Assembly: GCA_015345905.1 (NCBI GenBank) | Contig: JADDTR010000003.1 | Span: 1,116,001-1,180,000, forward strand | DNA from: Aotearoamyces nothofagi | Taxonomy: Eukaryota > Ascomycota > Leotiomycetes > Leotiales > Tympanidaceae | DNA: 64,000 nucleotides | Reading direction: 5' to 3' | In this document: positions 31,582 to 42,806 of the stretch, in pieces | Layout: every line of letters starts with the position of its first letter | How positions within the stretch are numbered: position 1 is the stretch's first letter | Notes under the pieces: generated by a model | The model's input: the letters and a program-made list of their open reading frames with translations, nothing else | The model's database searches: none | Told to the model about the DNA's origin: nothing | Program-made: the position numbers and the translations under genes

Positions 31582-31655
31582 AAGTCTTGTGTTTGACTTT
31601 TTGAAGCTGGCACAAACGTTCCCGATGTCAAAATAATTTCCACGAGTCGGTCGGG

Positions 31656-31683
31656 ACGCGATTGTCATTTGCCGTTAACGCGT
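31656..31683. promoter_or_regulatory. Two MCB (MluI cell-cycle box) elements upstream of ORC3
   Basis: ACGCG at 31656-31660 and a full ACGCGT at 31678-31683 lie 24-50 bp before the first ORC3 ATG. MBF binds this motif to drive G1/S genes in yeasts. Function here is inferred from motif and target gene. Confidence 0.5.
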
Positions 31684-31706
31684 CTCCTGCGCCTCCTGCA
31701 CACGAT

Positions 31707-34202
31707 ATGCAACACAATACCATATCTATAATGTCTATAAATGGCGAGGAGACAAGCCAAAACGGCTTTGATTCTACTGATCATCAAGTAAGACTTCTTT
31801 TAGTCTCCTGTAGGTTATATATTAACTTAGCATAGACGTCTTATATCTTCACACCCTTTCTAAATACTGAAGCGGAGCCGCAAAGACTTAAAAAGAGACA
31901 AAAGATCTCCAAGCATCAAACAGGGAATCTTCTAATTTCAACAGACCCCCCTGCACTCCAGTTTCCAACTCTGCTTAATGGGGCTGAAAGCTTGAGCTGT
32001 GTATCTTTGCGACAGCGTTTATTTGAAGATTCATGGGCGAGTATAGACACACGTATCCAGGTACTCAAACTCTTCTGCCATATGTTCTCGTTACTAATAT
32101 CCTATTCAGTCCATTCTCGGGGATGCAAATGAAAGCACGTTGAGCGAGGTCACTTCGTTTGTTAATCAGCCAATTCCACCAGGGTAGCTAGCTTTCCTCC
32201 TCGAGTATTGGCATATGATAGCTGATCACGTGAAGGCACGAGAATAAGATCCCAACTGGGTTGATTGTTACTGGGCCTAACATTGCATCCCAAGAGCTTC
32301 TGTTCAGCCAACTTGCGGCACGATTGAGGTATCAGACTGATGGACTTGTGGTGATACTACGGTCTGGCGATGCTTCTAACCTAAAAACGGTTCTTAAGAA
32401 GCTCATCAGAGATGCAACTAATCAAAAAGATGACATTGATGATGATGGTCAAAACGTCTCCAGGCAGGATGTTAGTATTTATGCCTTCCTTGCATATGTC
32501 TGTAGCTAAAGTAAACAGGGCCGGAAACTCCTTAATTATGACCTACATATTTTGCAGGATCACCTGCATTCTTCCAATAAGCGCCAGGTCACCATTGCCA
32601 TTCAAGATAGCGAGGCATTTGACAGTGATCTGCTAGCTGACTTGATAGCTCTGTTCAGGTACGTGACAAGACGAGGTCTAAAAAAGTACAAGGGAAAATG
32701 ACTAATATCATTCAGCTCATGGCTTGATCGTATCCCATTCGTCGTACTCTTCGGTATCGCCACCTCAGTTGAGCTGTTCCACGAAAGACTACCTCGGGAA
32801 GCAACTAAAAGTCTATATGGTGCCCAGTTTGACGTTGAGCAGACGAGCAGAACCCTTGAAACGGTCTTTAGAAAGGTTGTAGCTGGCGGTGAGATCCCTT
32901 TGAGATTGGGACCTGGATTTATAAGCTCGCTTTTAGAGCGTCAGCATGATCAAGTTCAGAGTTTGCAAGCATTTATCAGCGCATTGAAGGCACGTCATCA
33001 CCTAGCTTTTAAGCCGACCCTGCTAACAGATGCAGTACGCGCACATGTGCCATTTCTATGCCAATCCCCTGAGCATTCTTTTGGTAGAAACGAAAGCTAT
33101 ATCTAAGGTTCTTCCGATGCTGCAGCTCGAGCATTTAGAAGCTGTTCGCCTGTTGCCATCATTCCGAACTCTAATCGAAACGCTTATCAATAACTATAAA
33201 CCCAAGACAAAGCAAGCTCGAGATCTCCTCGAGTCAGACGAAATCCTCCTTGAACGGATTGGCGATGCAATCCATGGTAAAGATATCTTCATCAGAACTC
33301 ACTTACAAACAATGTGTATTCTGCTCACGATTCTTTCGTTAACAAAGTACACTGCAATTGAGCCTATAGATCTTTATATCAAGTCATTTTCGGCAAAGTT
33401 CGGAGGCTCTGTCATCATTCAGGATGCACTTGACTCTATCAAGCGTATGGCACCAGATGAGGTAGTAACTTTACTACAGCAACTGGAGTTGAGAGTACTA
33501 ACGGGGTACCCGCAAAGTGATATCCACGGTTGGTCACATGAAGATGATGGCTTTTCACAGCAGGTATCAACCATTCGGATGAAAGTCATTAAATTACAGG
33601 AAGATGCGAATGTGGCAGGGACGGTATTGCAAAGTAAATACGCCATGCAGAGCAAAACCCTCCGAACAACCGTAGTTGCTCAGAAAGTGCAACTTAGCAA
33701 GTCAGAATACATTCTGTCGAAGGAAGATACATCTTTCACTGATCTGATTGATGAACTCACTGGGTACCTAGAAGATCGACTTCAATTTAAGGACCCAAAG
33801 GAGCTGTTTTTACACGAAGTCTGGTTGTTCGATTCGAAGTCACCATATCGAGATGTTTTTATACCTAAGCCCCGCCATGCCATCGAACGTGCTTTGTCTG
33901 TCCCGCATGACTATTTGGGTTGCACTTGTTGCAAGGCGTCAGAGGAAGGTCTTTCATCATCACAACCGTCAACTGCCATCTTGTATCAACTTTACCTCGA
34001 GACCGGTGGTCTCATCAATGTCTTCGACTTATGGTCAGCATTCTTTACCATCGTTAGTGGCGAAGGGGGCGATGATTGCGACGAGAGAACTGCCTTAGTA
34101 TTATTTTATAGGGCATTGGCGGACCTGAGACTACTGGGAATGGTCAAACAGAGCAGAAAGAAGACAGATCACTTGGCAAAGCTGGCTTGGAAAAGTATAT
34201 GA
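31707..34202 (+). CDS. ORC3: Origin recognition complex subunit 3
   Basis: Seven exons: 31707..31787, 31836..32060, 32110..32183, 32236..32470, 32519..32658, 32716..32989, 33036..34202 (731 aa). ORC3 is a core subunit of the hexameric complex that marks replication origins and loads MCM. Diagnostic parts: TSYIFTPF near the N-terminus, ENKIPTGLIVTGPNIASQE in the degenerate AAA+ region, LLNYDLHIL, SWLDRIPFVVLFGIATS, and the ORC3 block LKYAHMCHFYANPLSIL. The last third is the winged-helix/insert region. The sixth intron uses a GC donor (AAG|GCACGT); only that choice keeps frame. ATG 31731 is an alternative start in the same frame. Confidence 0.93.
32990..33035 (+). other. GC-AG intron in ORC3
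   Basis: 46-nt intron with donor AAG|GCACGT and acceptor TGCAG. The GT two bases further on would break the frame, whereas this one yields the conserved ALK|YAHMCHFYANPL. Confidence 0.75.
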
Positions 34203-34320
34203 TCTGATGTGTGTAAATAACCAATACTATATGATAGAGTAAGCTTCGATACCAATGGATACTCCCAACAGAAAATGAAGGCTTGCAACTGGATTCAAAG
34301 CAGCTGTGAATAATGATGAT

Positions 34321-34728
34321 TTAATGCCACCACCCTGTCTTCCGCTTCCACATTTCATCTTCCGCAGCCAGCCTCGCTCTTCTCGCCTCTTCCCAAAGTT
34401 CCTCCTCAGTCTTCACCATGAGCGGCGTGTCACATCCGCGCAATCCGATGAAGTTCCCCAGCTTCCTACGCTTCTCCTCCAAGCTCAAGCCAGACCTCCA
34501 GTTCATGCTCTTGGGATATTGCCCTGTCCAGCAAGAAGGAGTACGCTGATGATAGAAGTGCGCTATGTCGTCTAGTTGCTCGTCGACGAGAAGCCAATAG
34601 TTGAGAAGGGTTCGAGGGAACGCAGGATGTGTGTCGCCGGTGGTTATGCGGACTAGAGGGGCGAGTGGTAGAGCCATTTGCGCAATCTTGGCCTCCAGGG
34701 CAGGATTGTTGGCAGTACGGGCGAACAT
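34321..34728 (-). CDS. Small conserved fungal protein of unknown function (135 aa)
   Basis: Single exon. The sequence has a compact, conserved look: LVRITTGDTHPAFPRTLLNYWLLVDEQLDDIAHFYHQRTP followed by SGLSLEEKRRKLGNFIGLRG and a charged C-terminal helix (EEELWEEARRARLAAEDEMW). No signal peptide or membrane segment. I recall similar short proteins in other Pezizomycotina without assigned role, but cannot name a family. It is convergent with ORC3, 118 bp apart. Confidence 0.72.
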   Translation of the reverse strand: MFARTANNPALEAKIAQMALPLAPLVRITTGDTHPAFPRTLLNYWLLVDEQLDDIAHFYHQRTPSCWTGQYPKSMNWRSGLSLEEKRRKLGNFIGLRGCDTPLMVKTEEELWEEARRARLAAEDEMWKRKTGWWH

Positions 34729-35246
34729 GGTTCAGTCAGTTGACACAGCTTTTGAGGGTATGTTGACTTCCGTTTTCAAAGAGAGCTAGTTTATTATAGT
34801 GGAATAGGAACGATATAAAGCTGCCAGCAGCGAGAACAAGTTAATGCAGTGAATAGGAAGTATTAGCAGACTAGAAAAATTCGATACTCAAATGGCCAGA
34901 TGAAACCAGATCACGGCCGAAGGTGAAGAGTAGGTACTTGTATGAAGTGAGAGTGCCATTGTCGTCGTCCTTCCTTTGTCATCAAGGCACTTACAACCTT
35001 TATATCATTCAAGGAGGCTGTAATGTTCTTTGTATTGTGTACTACCAAATTTAGATATAGCACATGAGACTCCTTTGTTGACGCACGGGCGCCTTCCACG
35101 CCTGAGTGAAGACCCAGGTTAATCAAGGACATCGCTTCTCAACGTATTAAACGCTCCAGCCACCAGAAACGCCATGTAAATGCTAATACCCCAAGTTCTC
35201 ACAAATCTTATATAGCACAGACTTGAAATGCTGCCGGAAGTGCCCA
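34729..35246. other. Intergenic between minus-strand genes
   Basis: Promoter of the 135-aa protein and 3' flank of SEC66. Nothing else supported. Confidence 0.45.
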
Positions 35247-36066
35247 TCATTTCTTGCCCTTCTTTTTTCTCCCGCTAGTAGTACCAGTTGTAGTAGGGCT
35301 CTCCACGAGTACAGTGTCTTCATCACTCAAACTCTTGCTTCCTGGCGCGGCCGCTTTCACTGATGCGGCGTTGGTGGGAGCGTCAAGTTCTTTCATGAAT
35401 TCCGTTTGAATCAAGGCACGTCGCTTCTCCCACCATTCCTTTTCGGCTTGTGTTTGCGCCTGTATTTCATCCAGTCGCTTTCGTAAGATAGTATTGGCAG
35501 CTATCTCATTGGCAGATTGGAAGATAGTTTGTCCCCAATTAGGCGCCAATGCATTTGCCTGATTGAAGATTAGTAGATGCGGGTTTAAGAGGATGTGGAA
35601 TATTCACCTCCATGACCACATCCCGGAGCTCCTCCTCCATCTCCTTCTCGGCTCTTAGAAACCGTTGCCAAAGGTCATCACCTACACTTCCCCGTGCTAA
35701 TAGGGTACTGCATGCTTGTTTCGCGGTTCTGACCTGAATGATTCTATGGATGTCCTCAACTGCTCTTCGCAACAGCGCCGCGCGTACTACACTCTCTGGT
35801 ATTGCAGGCACTTTCTCTTTGCCTGCCTCGGGCTCAATATGTAGAAGTGAAAGATAAATATTGCGTTGAAGGTGAGGGGGGAACCATGGCGCAAGTGTCG
35901 CGGATTGAGCTTGAGCATGTTAGCATGGGACATAGATGAGATCAAGTACGGTGATCGCACCTGCTTTCCGTTTCCGATAGATGGAGGAGAAGGTCATCAA
36001 AGATCCAGCCAGCACGGCTATGTATGCGAATGGCACAGATAGGCCAATCCAATCAATGTCAAACAT
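35247..36066 (-). CDS. SEC66: Translocation protein Sec66 (Sec71)
   Basis: Three exons: 35961..36066, 35608..35909, 35247..35558 (239 aa). Sec66 is a subunit of the Sec62/63 complex for post-translational translocation into the ER. Residues about 7-29 (GLSVPFAYIAVLAGSLMTF) form the single N-terminal membrane span, followed by the cytosolic domain: APWFPPHLQRNIYLSLLHIEPE, VPAIPESVVRAALLRRAVED, RGSVGDDLWQRFLRAEKEME, ANALAPNWGQTIFQSANE. The C-terminus is a Lys-rich tail. The first intron was placed by its CTAAC branch and the restored AAQSATLAPWF. Divergent from NPL4 with a 446-bp promoter. Confidence 0.94.
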
Positions 36067-36512
36067 TTCGAATAGGTGTGATGGCCTGGACTATCGGTAT
36101 AAAATCACAAAACAGGGCGTTAATGCTCGCCGAATAGAGATTACTCGAACCCTGTGGCGAACCCGGAAATCGTGTCCGGAGCAGAAGTTGACAGCTGAGA
36201 GGGTCTTTATTTCATTTTCCTTTCGTCGCCTTCTCCAAAAGTTAAAGAACAGCTACGTGTTCCTATAATAGATTAGTCTCGGTCATGGGTCGGGAACCGG
36301 ATTAACCAGCTCCGATCAATGACGGGTGACGGAGCTCGAAGCTGCCTGTCAACTTTCCACGCGGTTCTTACAGAGCTACTACTCAAGTATCCGCCACTTT
36401 ATTTCACCTTCTCTCTTCTAACTACAACAGCTGTTGACTCTTACGAGAGCAATCATTGCCGGCCTTCTTGCGGTAGGACATTTCAAAGCTGCAATCTACT
36501 GCAAGAGACATC
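36067..36512. other. Divergent promoter of SEC66 and NPL4
   Basis: No gene, repeat or known motif recognised. Confidence 0.5.
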
Positions 36513-38610
36513 ATGCTTCTCAGATTTCGAGGTCCTGATGGAACTGTCCGTCTGACAGTTGAACAAGGAGACACGTTTGCGACACTGGGAGATAAGGTAT
36601 AGGAACCTCCATTTGTGGATTTGAGAATTGATGTTAACCTTACTGCAGCTCTTAGAAGTCTTACCTCCGAAAGTCGACTCAAAGACTATTACACTGTCAA
36701 ACCAACCGGCAGGTGGAGACAGCAAATTTCTTAAGGATATTACCAAGTTCAAAGTTTCACAAATTGGATTAAGGCATGTACTCCCTGGCATTTTGAGGAC
36801 CACTTCTCTGTGACCTAGCATTAACGACGACTGTCTTGTAGTCATGGTGATATTGTTTTTATAAACTATAAACTAGTTGGCGCTGCTTCGAACGGTCATT
36901 CAAACGGCTCCTCGTCGATAGATATCCCTTCACATCCTCTTTCTTCAACAAATCGCCTAAATGGCCATGCCATATTGCCCACTGAAGACCTCCCAATAGA
37001 TCCACTTCCAGTCGCCTCACCTTCACATAAGATTAAGAACCCCTGGGAAGTTGTGCAGCAGTCTGCCCTCGACGATAGGTTAGATAAGCTGGATGGGAAA
37101 ATACCTAGGAAGCGGGATCAAAAGATGTGTAGACATGGTCCTAAGGGAATGTGCGACTACTGCATGCCTCTGGATCCCTTCGACGCAGAGTATCTAGCAG
37201 AGAAAAAGATAAAGAATTTATCTTTTCATGCATACCTCCGCAAGATCAACTCAGCTACCAACAAGCCTGAACTTGGAAGCTCATTCATGCCACCTCTCAC
37301 CGAACCATACTACCGGGTAAAGCATGACTGTCCCTCCGGCCATCCACAGTGGCCCGAAGGTATATGTACGAAATGCCAACCGAGCGCGATCACTTTACAG
37401 CCGCAGAGCTTTCGAATGGTTGACCATGTTGAATTTGCCTCAGCCGGTTTGATCGAATCATTACTCGATTTTTGGCGGAAGACAGGTGCCCAAAGGTTAG
37501 GTATACTGTATGGACGATACGAGGAATACAAAGAAGTTCCTTTGGGTGTAAAGGCTGTTGTAGAGGCTATTTATGAGCCGCCGCAGGTTGATGAGATAGA
37601 CGGTATCACATTGAACACTTGGGAGAATGAGAAAGATGTGGATGCAGTGGCGAAACTATGTAGCATGCAGAAAGTCGGTATCATCTGGACAGACTTGCTG
37701 GATGCGGGAGAAGGAGATGGGTCCGTCATCTGCAAGAGACACATTGACTCGTACTATCTCTCATCCCTTGAGATCGCTTTTATGGCAAGACTGCAAGCAC
37801 AAAATCCCAAGCCAACGAAGTGGAGCGATACGGGCCGCTTTGGATCGAATTTCGTTACTTGTGTAGTTTCCGGGGATGAGAAAGGCCAAATCTCGATATC
37901 CGCTTATCAAGCATCTAATACAGCAGTAGAGATGATCAGAGCCGATATCATTGAGCCGTCTGCTGAGCCTGGAGTTATGATTGTCCGAGGAGAAGAAGAA
38001 GAGGATGGATCCACTAGCCGTACGAGATATATCCCTGAAGTCTTCTATCGAAAAATAAATGAATATGGCGCAAGTGTACAGGAGAACGCGAAACCCGCGT
38101 TTCCGGTAGAATATCTCCTGGTCACTCTCACGCACGGTTTCCCCAGCGAACCAAAACCGTCCTTTACTGCAAAAGCTCCAGGATTTTCTATTGAAAACCG
38201 TGATATCATTGGTGAAAGCCAGGAGTTCAGAAAGGTTAGCCAGCGTATTGGCATCGATAGTAATGGTGAATTGAAGAGACAAGATGAAGGCATTCTGGCT
38301 GTATCTGATTTCCATCTCCTATGTTTCTTGCATAGCATAGGCGCCTTATCTCCGGTAAATATATGTCCTGTAATCTATTGCTTTCAGAGCTGCTACTAAC
38401 ATCTTCTAGGACGAAGAAGCTCTTCTTTGCCGCGTAGCAACACAGCATGATTTGGCGGACGGGTATCAGCTATTATCTACCGATGGTTGGAAGACACTCA
38501 TTGCAATCTTGCAATCGGCTGGTGAGCGACCCCCAAAGCGTCCTTCACCGTTTGACGGTGATGGTACCGAACGTATTGCTAAACGGATTGGTGGGGTCAG
38601 CCTGAAATAA
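36513..38610 (+). CDS. NPL4: Nuclear protein localisation protein 4 (Cdc48 cofactor)
   Basis: Four exons: 36513..36596, 36649..36773, 36842..38354, 38410..38610 (640 aa). NPL4 pairs with Ufd1 on Cdc48/p97 and unfolds ubiquitylated clients, for example in ER-associated degradation. Domains: ubiquitin-like UBX-type fold (1-80, [20 protein letters not shown]), zinc-finger region with [12 protein letters not shown] and [18 protein letters not shown] (about 135-240), then the MPN-like NPL4 domain ([40 protein letters not shown]) without JAMM catalytic residues. The last exon gives [20 protein letters not shown]. The second intron uses a GC donor. Confidence 0.95.
36774..36841 (+). other. GC-AG intron in NPL4
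   Basis: 68-nt intron with donor AAG|GCATGT and acceptor TTGTAG. Splicing at the nearby GT (GTACTC) would give a stop three codons later; the GC donor restores [14 protein letters not shown], the conserved end of the ubiquitin-like domain. Confidence 0.75.
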
Positions 38611-39086
38611 TATGGCCTTGATATAGGATAGATCTTTCGTGCTCGCTTCTACAAATTACGATTGAGTGGGGAGTCTAGTCACCCTTGTGATATTGTACCT
38701 GATGGAATGGAACAATTCTGGGTGGGGTTTGAGGGCATTTTAGGGGCGTTGGTATCATAGCACGCATCTCGAGGAGTATGGACATAATGCCACGATGCGA
38801 TAAGAGAACGTGACAAAGACTACACAGTAATCGAACAATTATTGACAGATTGGAATTTGTGCTTGCAAAAGTTGTAATCAACCCTCAACCTCTGGCACCT
38901 TACGAATCAAGGCTAAAGAATTGATTAATATATATGCAAACAGGACGCTTTACGCTTTTTTTCTTTATATCAATACAATAACCTAACTTACTGATACGAT
39001 TTTTAGTGAGTATATAAACCTATATACTCAAAAGCCATGAAACGCCAAATATAGCGCAAGACGCTGTGATACGACTACGTGAGTAT
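38611..39086. other. Intergenic between convergent genes
   Basis: 3' flanks of NPL4 and the CPSase gene. No gene or repeat recognised. Confidence 0.5.
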
Positions 39087-42000
39087 CTACAGGGGCTTGC
39101 CACCGATGAAGTCAGACCATCTGCGCACCTCCCCTGGAATGCCTTCTTGGCGGGGGAGCCTCTCGCTCATACAGCGGGCAAAAAGCTCAGCAGTCTAGAA
39201 TAGAGGAATGAGTATTTGCTTGGATGAAGGATTAGAGGAGTGGAGGGTGCTTACCTTAGGCTCCATAAACAATGGGACACCGAAATCAACAGCATTTCTA
39301 CGCATAACGTAGTCGACATCTAGTACAGTCTTTCCTCTAGCAAGGGCTAGGTTGAAAACGCCTCGAATATCGTACTTCTGGAACACTTCTCTCAACGCAC
39401 GCTTGTCCTTGGTAGGGAACTCAATAACCTCAACACTAACGTTGTTTTTGGCCTTCGACTCGAGGTATTCTTTGACATCATTCTCAGCCGCGTATAGCTT
39501 GTAGCCGAGAGGCGAGAGATAGTCGACAATGTTGACCAAGGCTTCCTTGGTGACGTCACCACCGAATAAGAGACCTTCTCCAGGCTCGGGCACGCGGAAG
39601 TTCATAGTAGATTGAAGAGCAGCCCAGTAGGCTTCAACAACGTTCTTTCCGAAGCAGGCAATTTCACCAGTGCTTGACATTTCGACGCCTAAGAAGGGAT
39701 CGGCACCAGCGAGACGAGTCCATGAGAATTGGGGAACCTTAATAGCGAGGTAGTCACGCTTTCTGGCCATGAGATCGGTGGGCTCTGGAACATCACGACC
39801 GACGAGCGCCTTGGTGGCAACGTCAATAAAGTTGAGACCAAGAACCTTGCTAACAAATGGGAATGACCGAGAAGCACGTAGATTGCACTCGATAACTTTG
39901 AGTGCAGGCAAGCCACCTTCAGGGTCATCTGCTTTGATTATTTGCATGTTGAAAGGACCCGTGATGCTCCAAGCCTTGGCAACCTTTACAGCAATCTCCT
40001 TAATACGGTCCATAGTCGTCTGATCAAGTGAATTGGGCGGGAGAACAAGAGTAGCATCACCGGAGTGAACACCAGCTTGCTCCACGTGCTCACTGACAGC
40101 ATGTACAATAAGCTTACCAGCGGATCCGACGGCATCGACATCTATCTCTTGAGCGCCTTCAATAAACTTGGTGATAACGACAGGATGGTCGGGAGAGACA
40201 TTGCTGGCAGCTTCAAGCTTCTCCTTAAGATCATCCTTGCTACGAATGACTGTCATGGCAGCACCAGAAAGAACGTAACTAGGTCGGACAAGGACGGGGT
40301 AGCTGACTTCAGCTGCGAAAGCCTCAGCTTCAGCTACGGACGTTAGCTCCCTCCATGCTGGCTGATCAACTCCAATACTGTCTAGAATCTCGGAGAATTT
40401 CTGTCTGTCTTCAGCCTTGTCAATATCCTTGGGATCGGTTCCCAAGATCTTGGCGCCGCCCGATTCTTGGAGACGAAGGGCAATGTTCTGTGGTAATTGC
40501 CCACCAACAGACACGACAACACCACTCGCGGACTCGAGTTCATAGATATCCATAACACGTTCGTAGCTCAACTCCTCGAAGTAAAGCTTGTCAGCGGTGT
40601 CGAAATCAGTCGAATAGGTCTCAGGGTTATAATTGATCATGACGGTCTTCTTGCCCATCTCCTTCAAGGCAAGGGTAGCACTGACAGCGCACCAATCAAA
40701 CTCTACTGAGCTACCGATTCTGTAGACTCCACTTCCGAGAATGATGATTCCATGATCGTCAAAGGTGACATCGTGCGAGGTTGCATTGTAAGTTGTGTAG
40801 AGGTAGTTAGTGTCAGCAGGGAATTCAGCAGCAAGGGTATCGATCTTCTTGACAAACGGCTTGATGCCAAAGCCCTTCCGGCGGGCTCGGACTTCGTCCT
40901 CGGTGCTACCAACGGCATTGGCAATTTGTCTATCGGAGAAACCCATCTTCTTCGCCTTCATTACAAGCTCCTTCTTCAAGCCGAAAAGACTTCCAATATC
41001 TTCGAGCTCATGTGTGCAGTCAACAATGTTCTGGAGCTTGTACAAGAACCACTTATCAATCTTAGTCAAGTCGTGAACACGGTCGACAGTATAGTTCTCA
41101 TGGAGCATAGCTTGACCAACAGCTAGCCACCTTCGGTCAGTAGGATTCTCGAGCTCATAGTCAAGGTCGTCAAATTTATCACCCTGGAAACCAACGAATC
41201 TGGGGTCAACTTGACGAATGGCCTTTTGGATGGACTCCTCGAAGGTTCTCCCTATGGCCATCACTTCTCCTACAGATTTCATAGCACTACCGATATCGCG
41301 CTTGACGTGTTGGAACTTGGCTAGATCCCATCGGGGGATTTTTGTAACAACATAATCCAACGACGGCTCAAAGTTGGCAGTGGTAGTCTTGGTAACAGCA
41401 TTAGGAAGCTCAGGAAGAGTGTGTCCAAGCCCAATTTTAGCAGCAGTATATGCAAGAGGGTATCCAGTGGCCTTCGAGGCAAGTGCGGATGATCGCGAAA
41501 GACGAGCATTGACCTCGATGACTCTGTAGTCGAGTCCATCTGGCTGGAGGGCGTACTGTACATTACACTCTCCAACAACGCCAAGATGTCGGACAATCTT
41601 GATGGCAGCGGAACGAAGCATGTGATATTCCTCATCGCTCAAAGTCTGACTGGGAGCAACGACAATGGAATCACCAGTGTGAATGCCAAGGGGGTCAAAG
41701 TTCTCCATATTGCAAACAGTGATACAGTTATTGCTGGCATCTCGGACAACCTCGTATTCAACCTCCTTCCAGCCCTTTAAGGACTTCTCAACCAAAATCT
41801 GAGGGGACAAGGTAAGTGATCTTGCAGACATATTACGGAGCTCTTCCTCGTTGTCTGCGAAACCAGATCCAAGACCTCCTAGAGCATATGCGGCACGGAC
41901 AATGATAGGATATCCGATACCCTTGGCTGCATCCAGAGCTTCCTCAACAGTACTAACAGCAATCGACTGCGCAATAGGGATGTTGATCTCACCAAGCGCT

Positions 42001-42806
42001 TTGGCAAATAGGTCTCTGTCTTCACTCGTCTCAAGAGTCTTGATGCTTGTACCGAGAACCTTGACACCATAACGCTCGAAGATGCCCATTCGTTCCATTT
42101 GCACCCCGAGGTTTAGTGCGGTTTGACCACCGAAAGTAAGGAAGATGCCATCCGGTCTTTCTCGCTCGATAACGTAGGTGACATATTCAGGCGTGACAGG
42201 CAAATAATAGACTTCATCTGTGAGGACATGGGCGGTCTGAATGGTTGCAATGTTCGGGTTGATCAGTACAGATGCGACACCAGCCTCTTTCAGTGCTTTA
42301 AGTGCTTGGGAACCTATCGATTTGAGTTTAAATGTTAGCATAAAGCAGTAGATAAAACTGTCCGTCTAGCGGTAACTAGATCCGCCGCATTGAAGCATAG
42401 ATATTATGGGGGTCATGAATCATTATGACTCCCATTAAAATGCGATTGAGTAAGCAGAGGCCAACGAACCAGAGTAATCGAATTCCCCTGCTTGTCCAAT
42501 GCTCAAACCACCCGATCCAATAACCAGGACCTTCTTCACATTGACGGGGCTGGCAGCTTGCTTAATGACACCGCTTTCAATATATGCCTTGGCGCTGGGA
42601 GCCGTCTCAATTTGCTCCATTCGAAGAGGAGCACTGGAAAACAGACGGACATATTGGCCGCTCTTCGATGCAGGCTTCTGTGTCTTAGCAAGGAGACACC
42701 TCGCCATGCTTCGAGAGCTAAAAGCTCTGGGGGCAGGAAAATACACAGGACGACATTGGCGGAAGAGGGTGGATGTACGACCTGCGATCCGGCCGGACAG
42801 AGCCAT
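39087..42806 (-). CDS. Arginine-specific carbamoyl-phosphate synthase large chain, mitochondrial
   Basis: Three exons: 42470..42806, 39255..42313, 39087..39195 (about 1,167 aa). It makes carbamoyl phosphate from ammonia (delivered by the small chain), bicarbonate and ATP for arginine synthesis. The N-terminus is an Arg/Ser-rich mitochondrial presequence of about 70 residues, then [21 protein letters not shown]. Two ATP-grasp halves follow (GGQTALNLG ... and [17 protein letters not shown]...), then an MGS-like domain (from about [20 protein letters not shown]). The separate gene without a fused ATCase or GATase fits arg-3/CPA2. Oddity: in the last exon, six T (minus strand; 39180-39185) shift the frame relative to the conserved ending [11 protein letters not shown]...[11 protein letters not shown]; five T would restore it. 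Confidence 0.93.
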
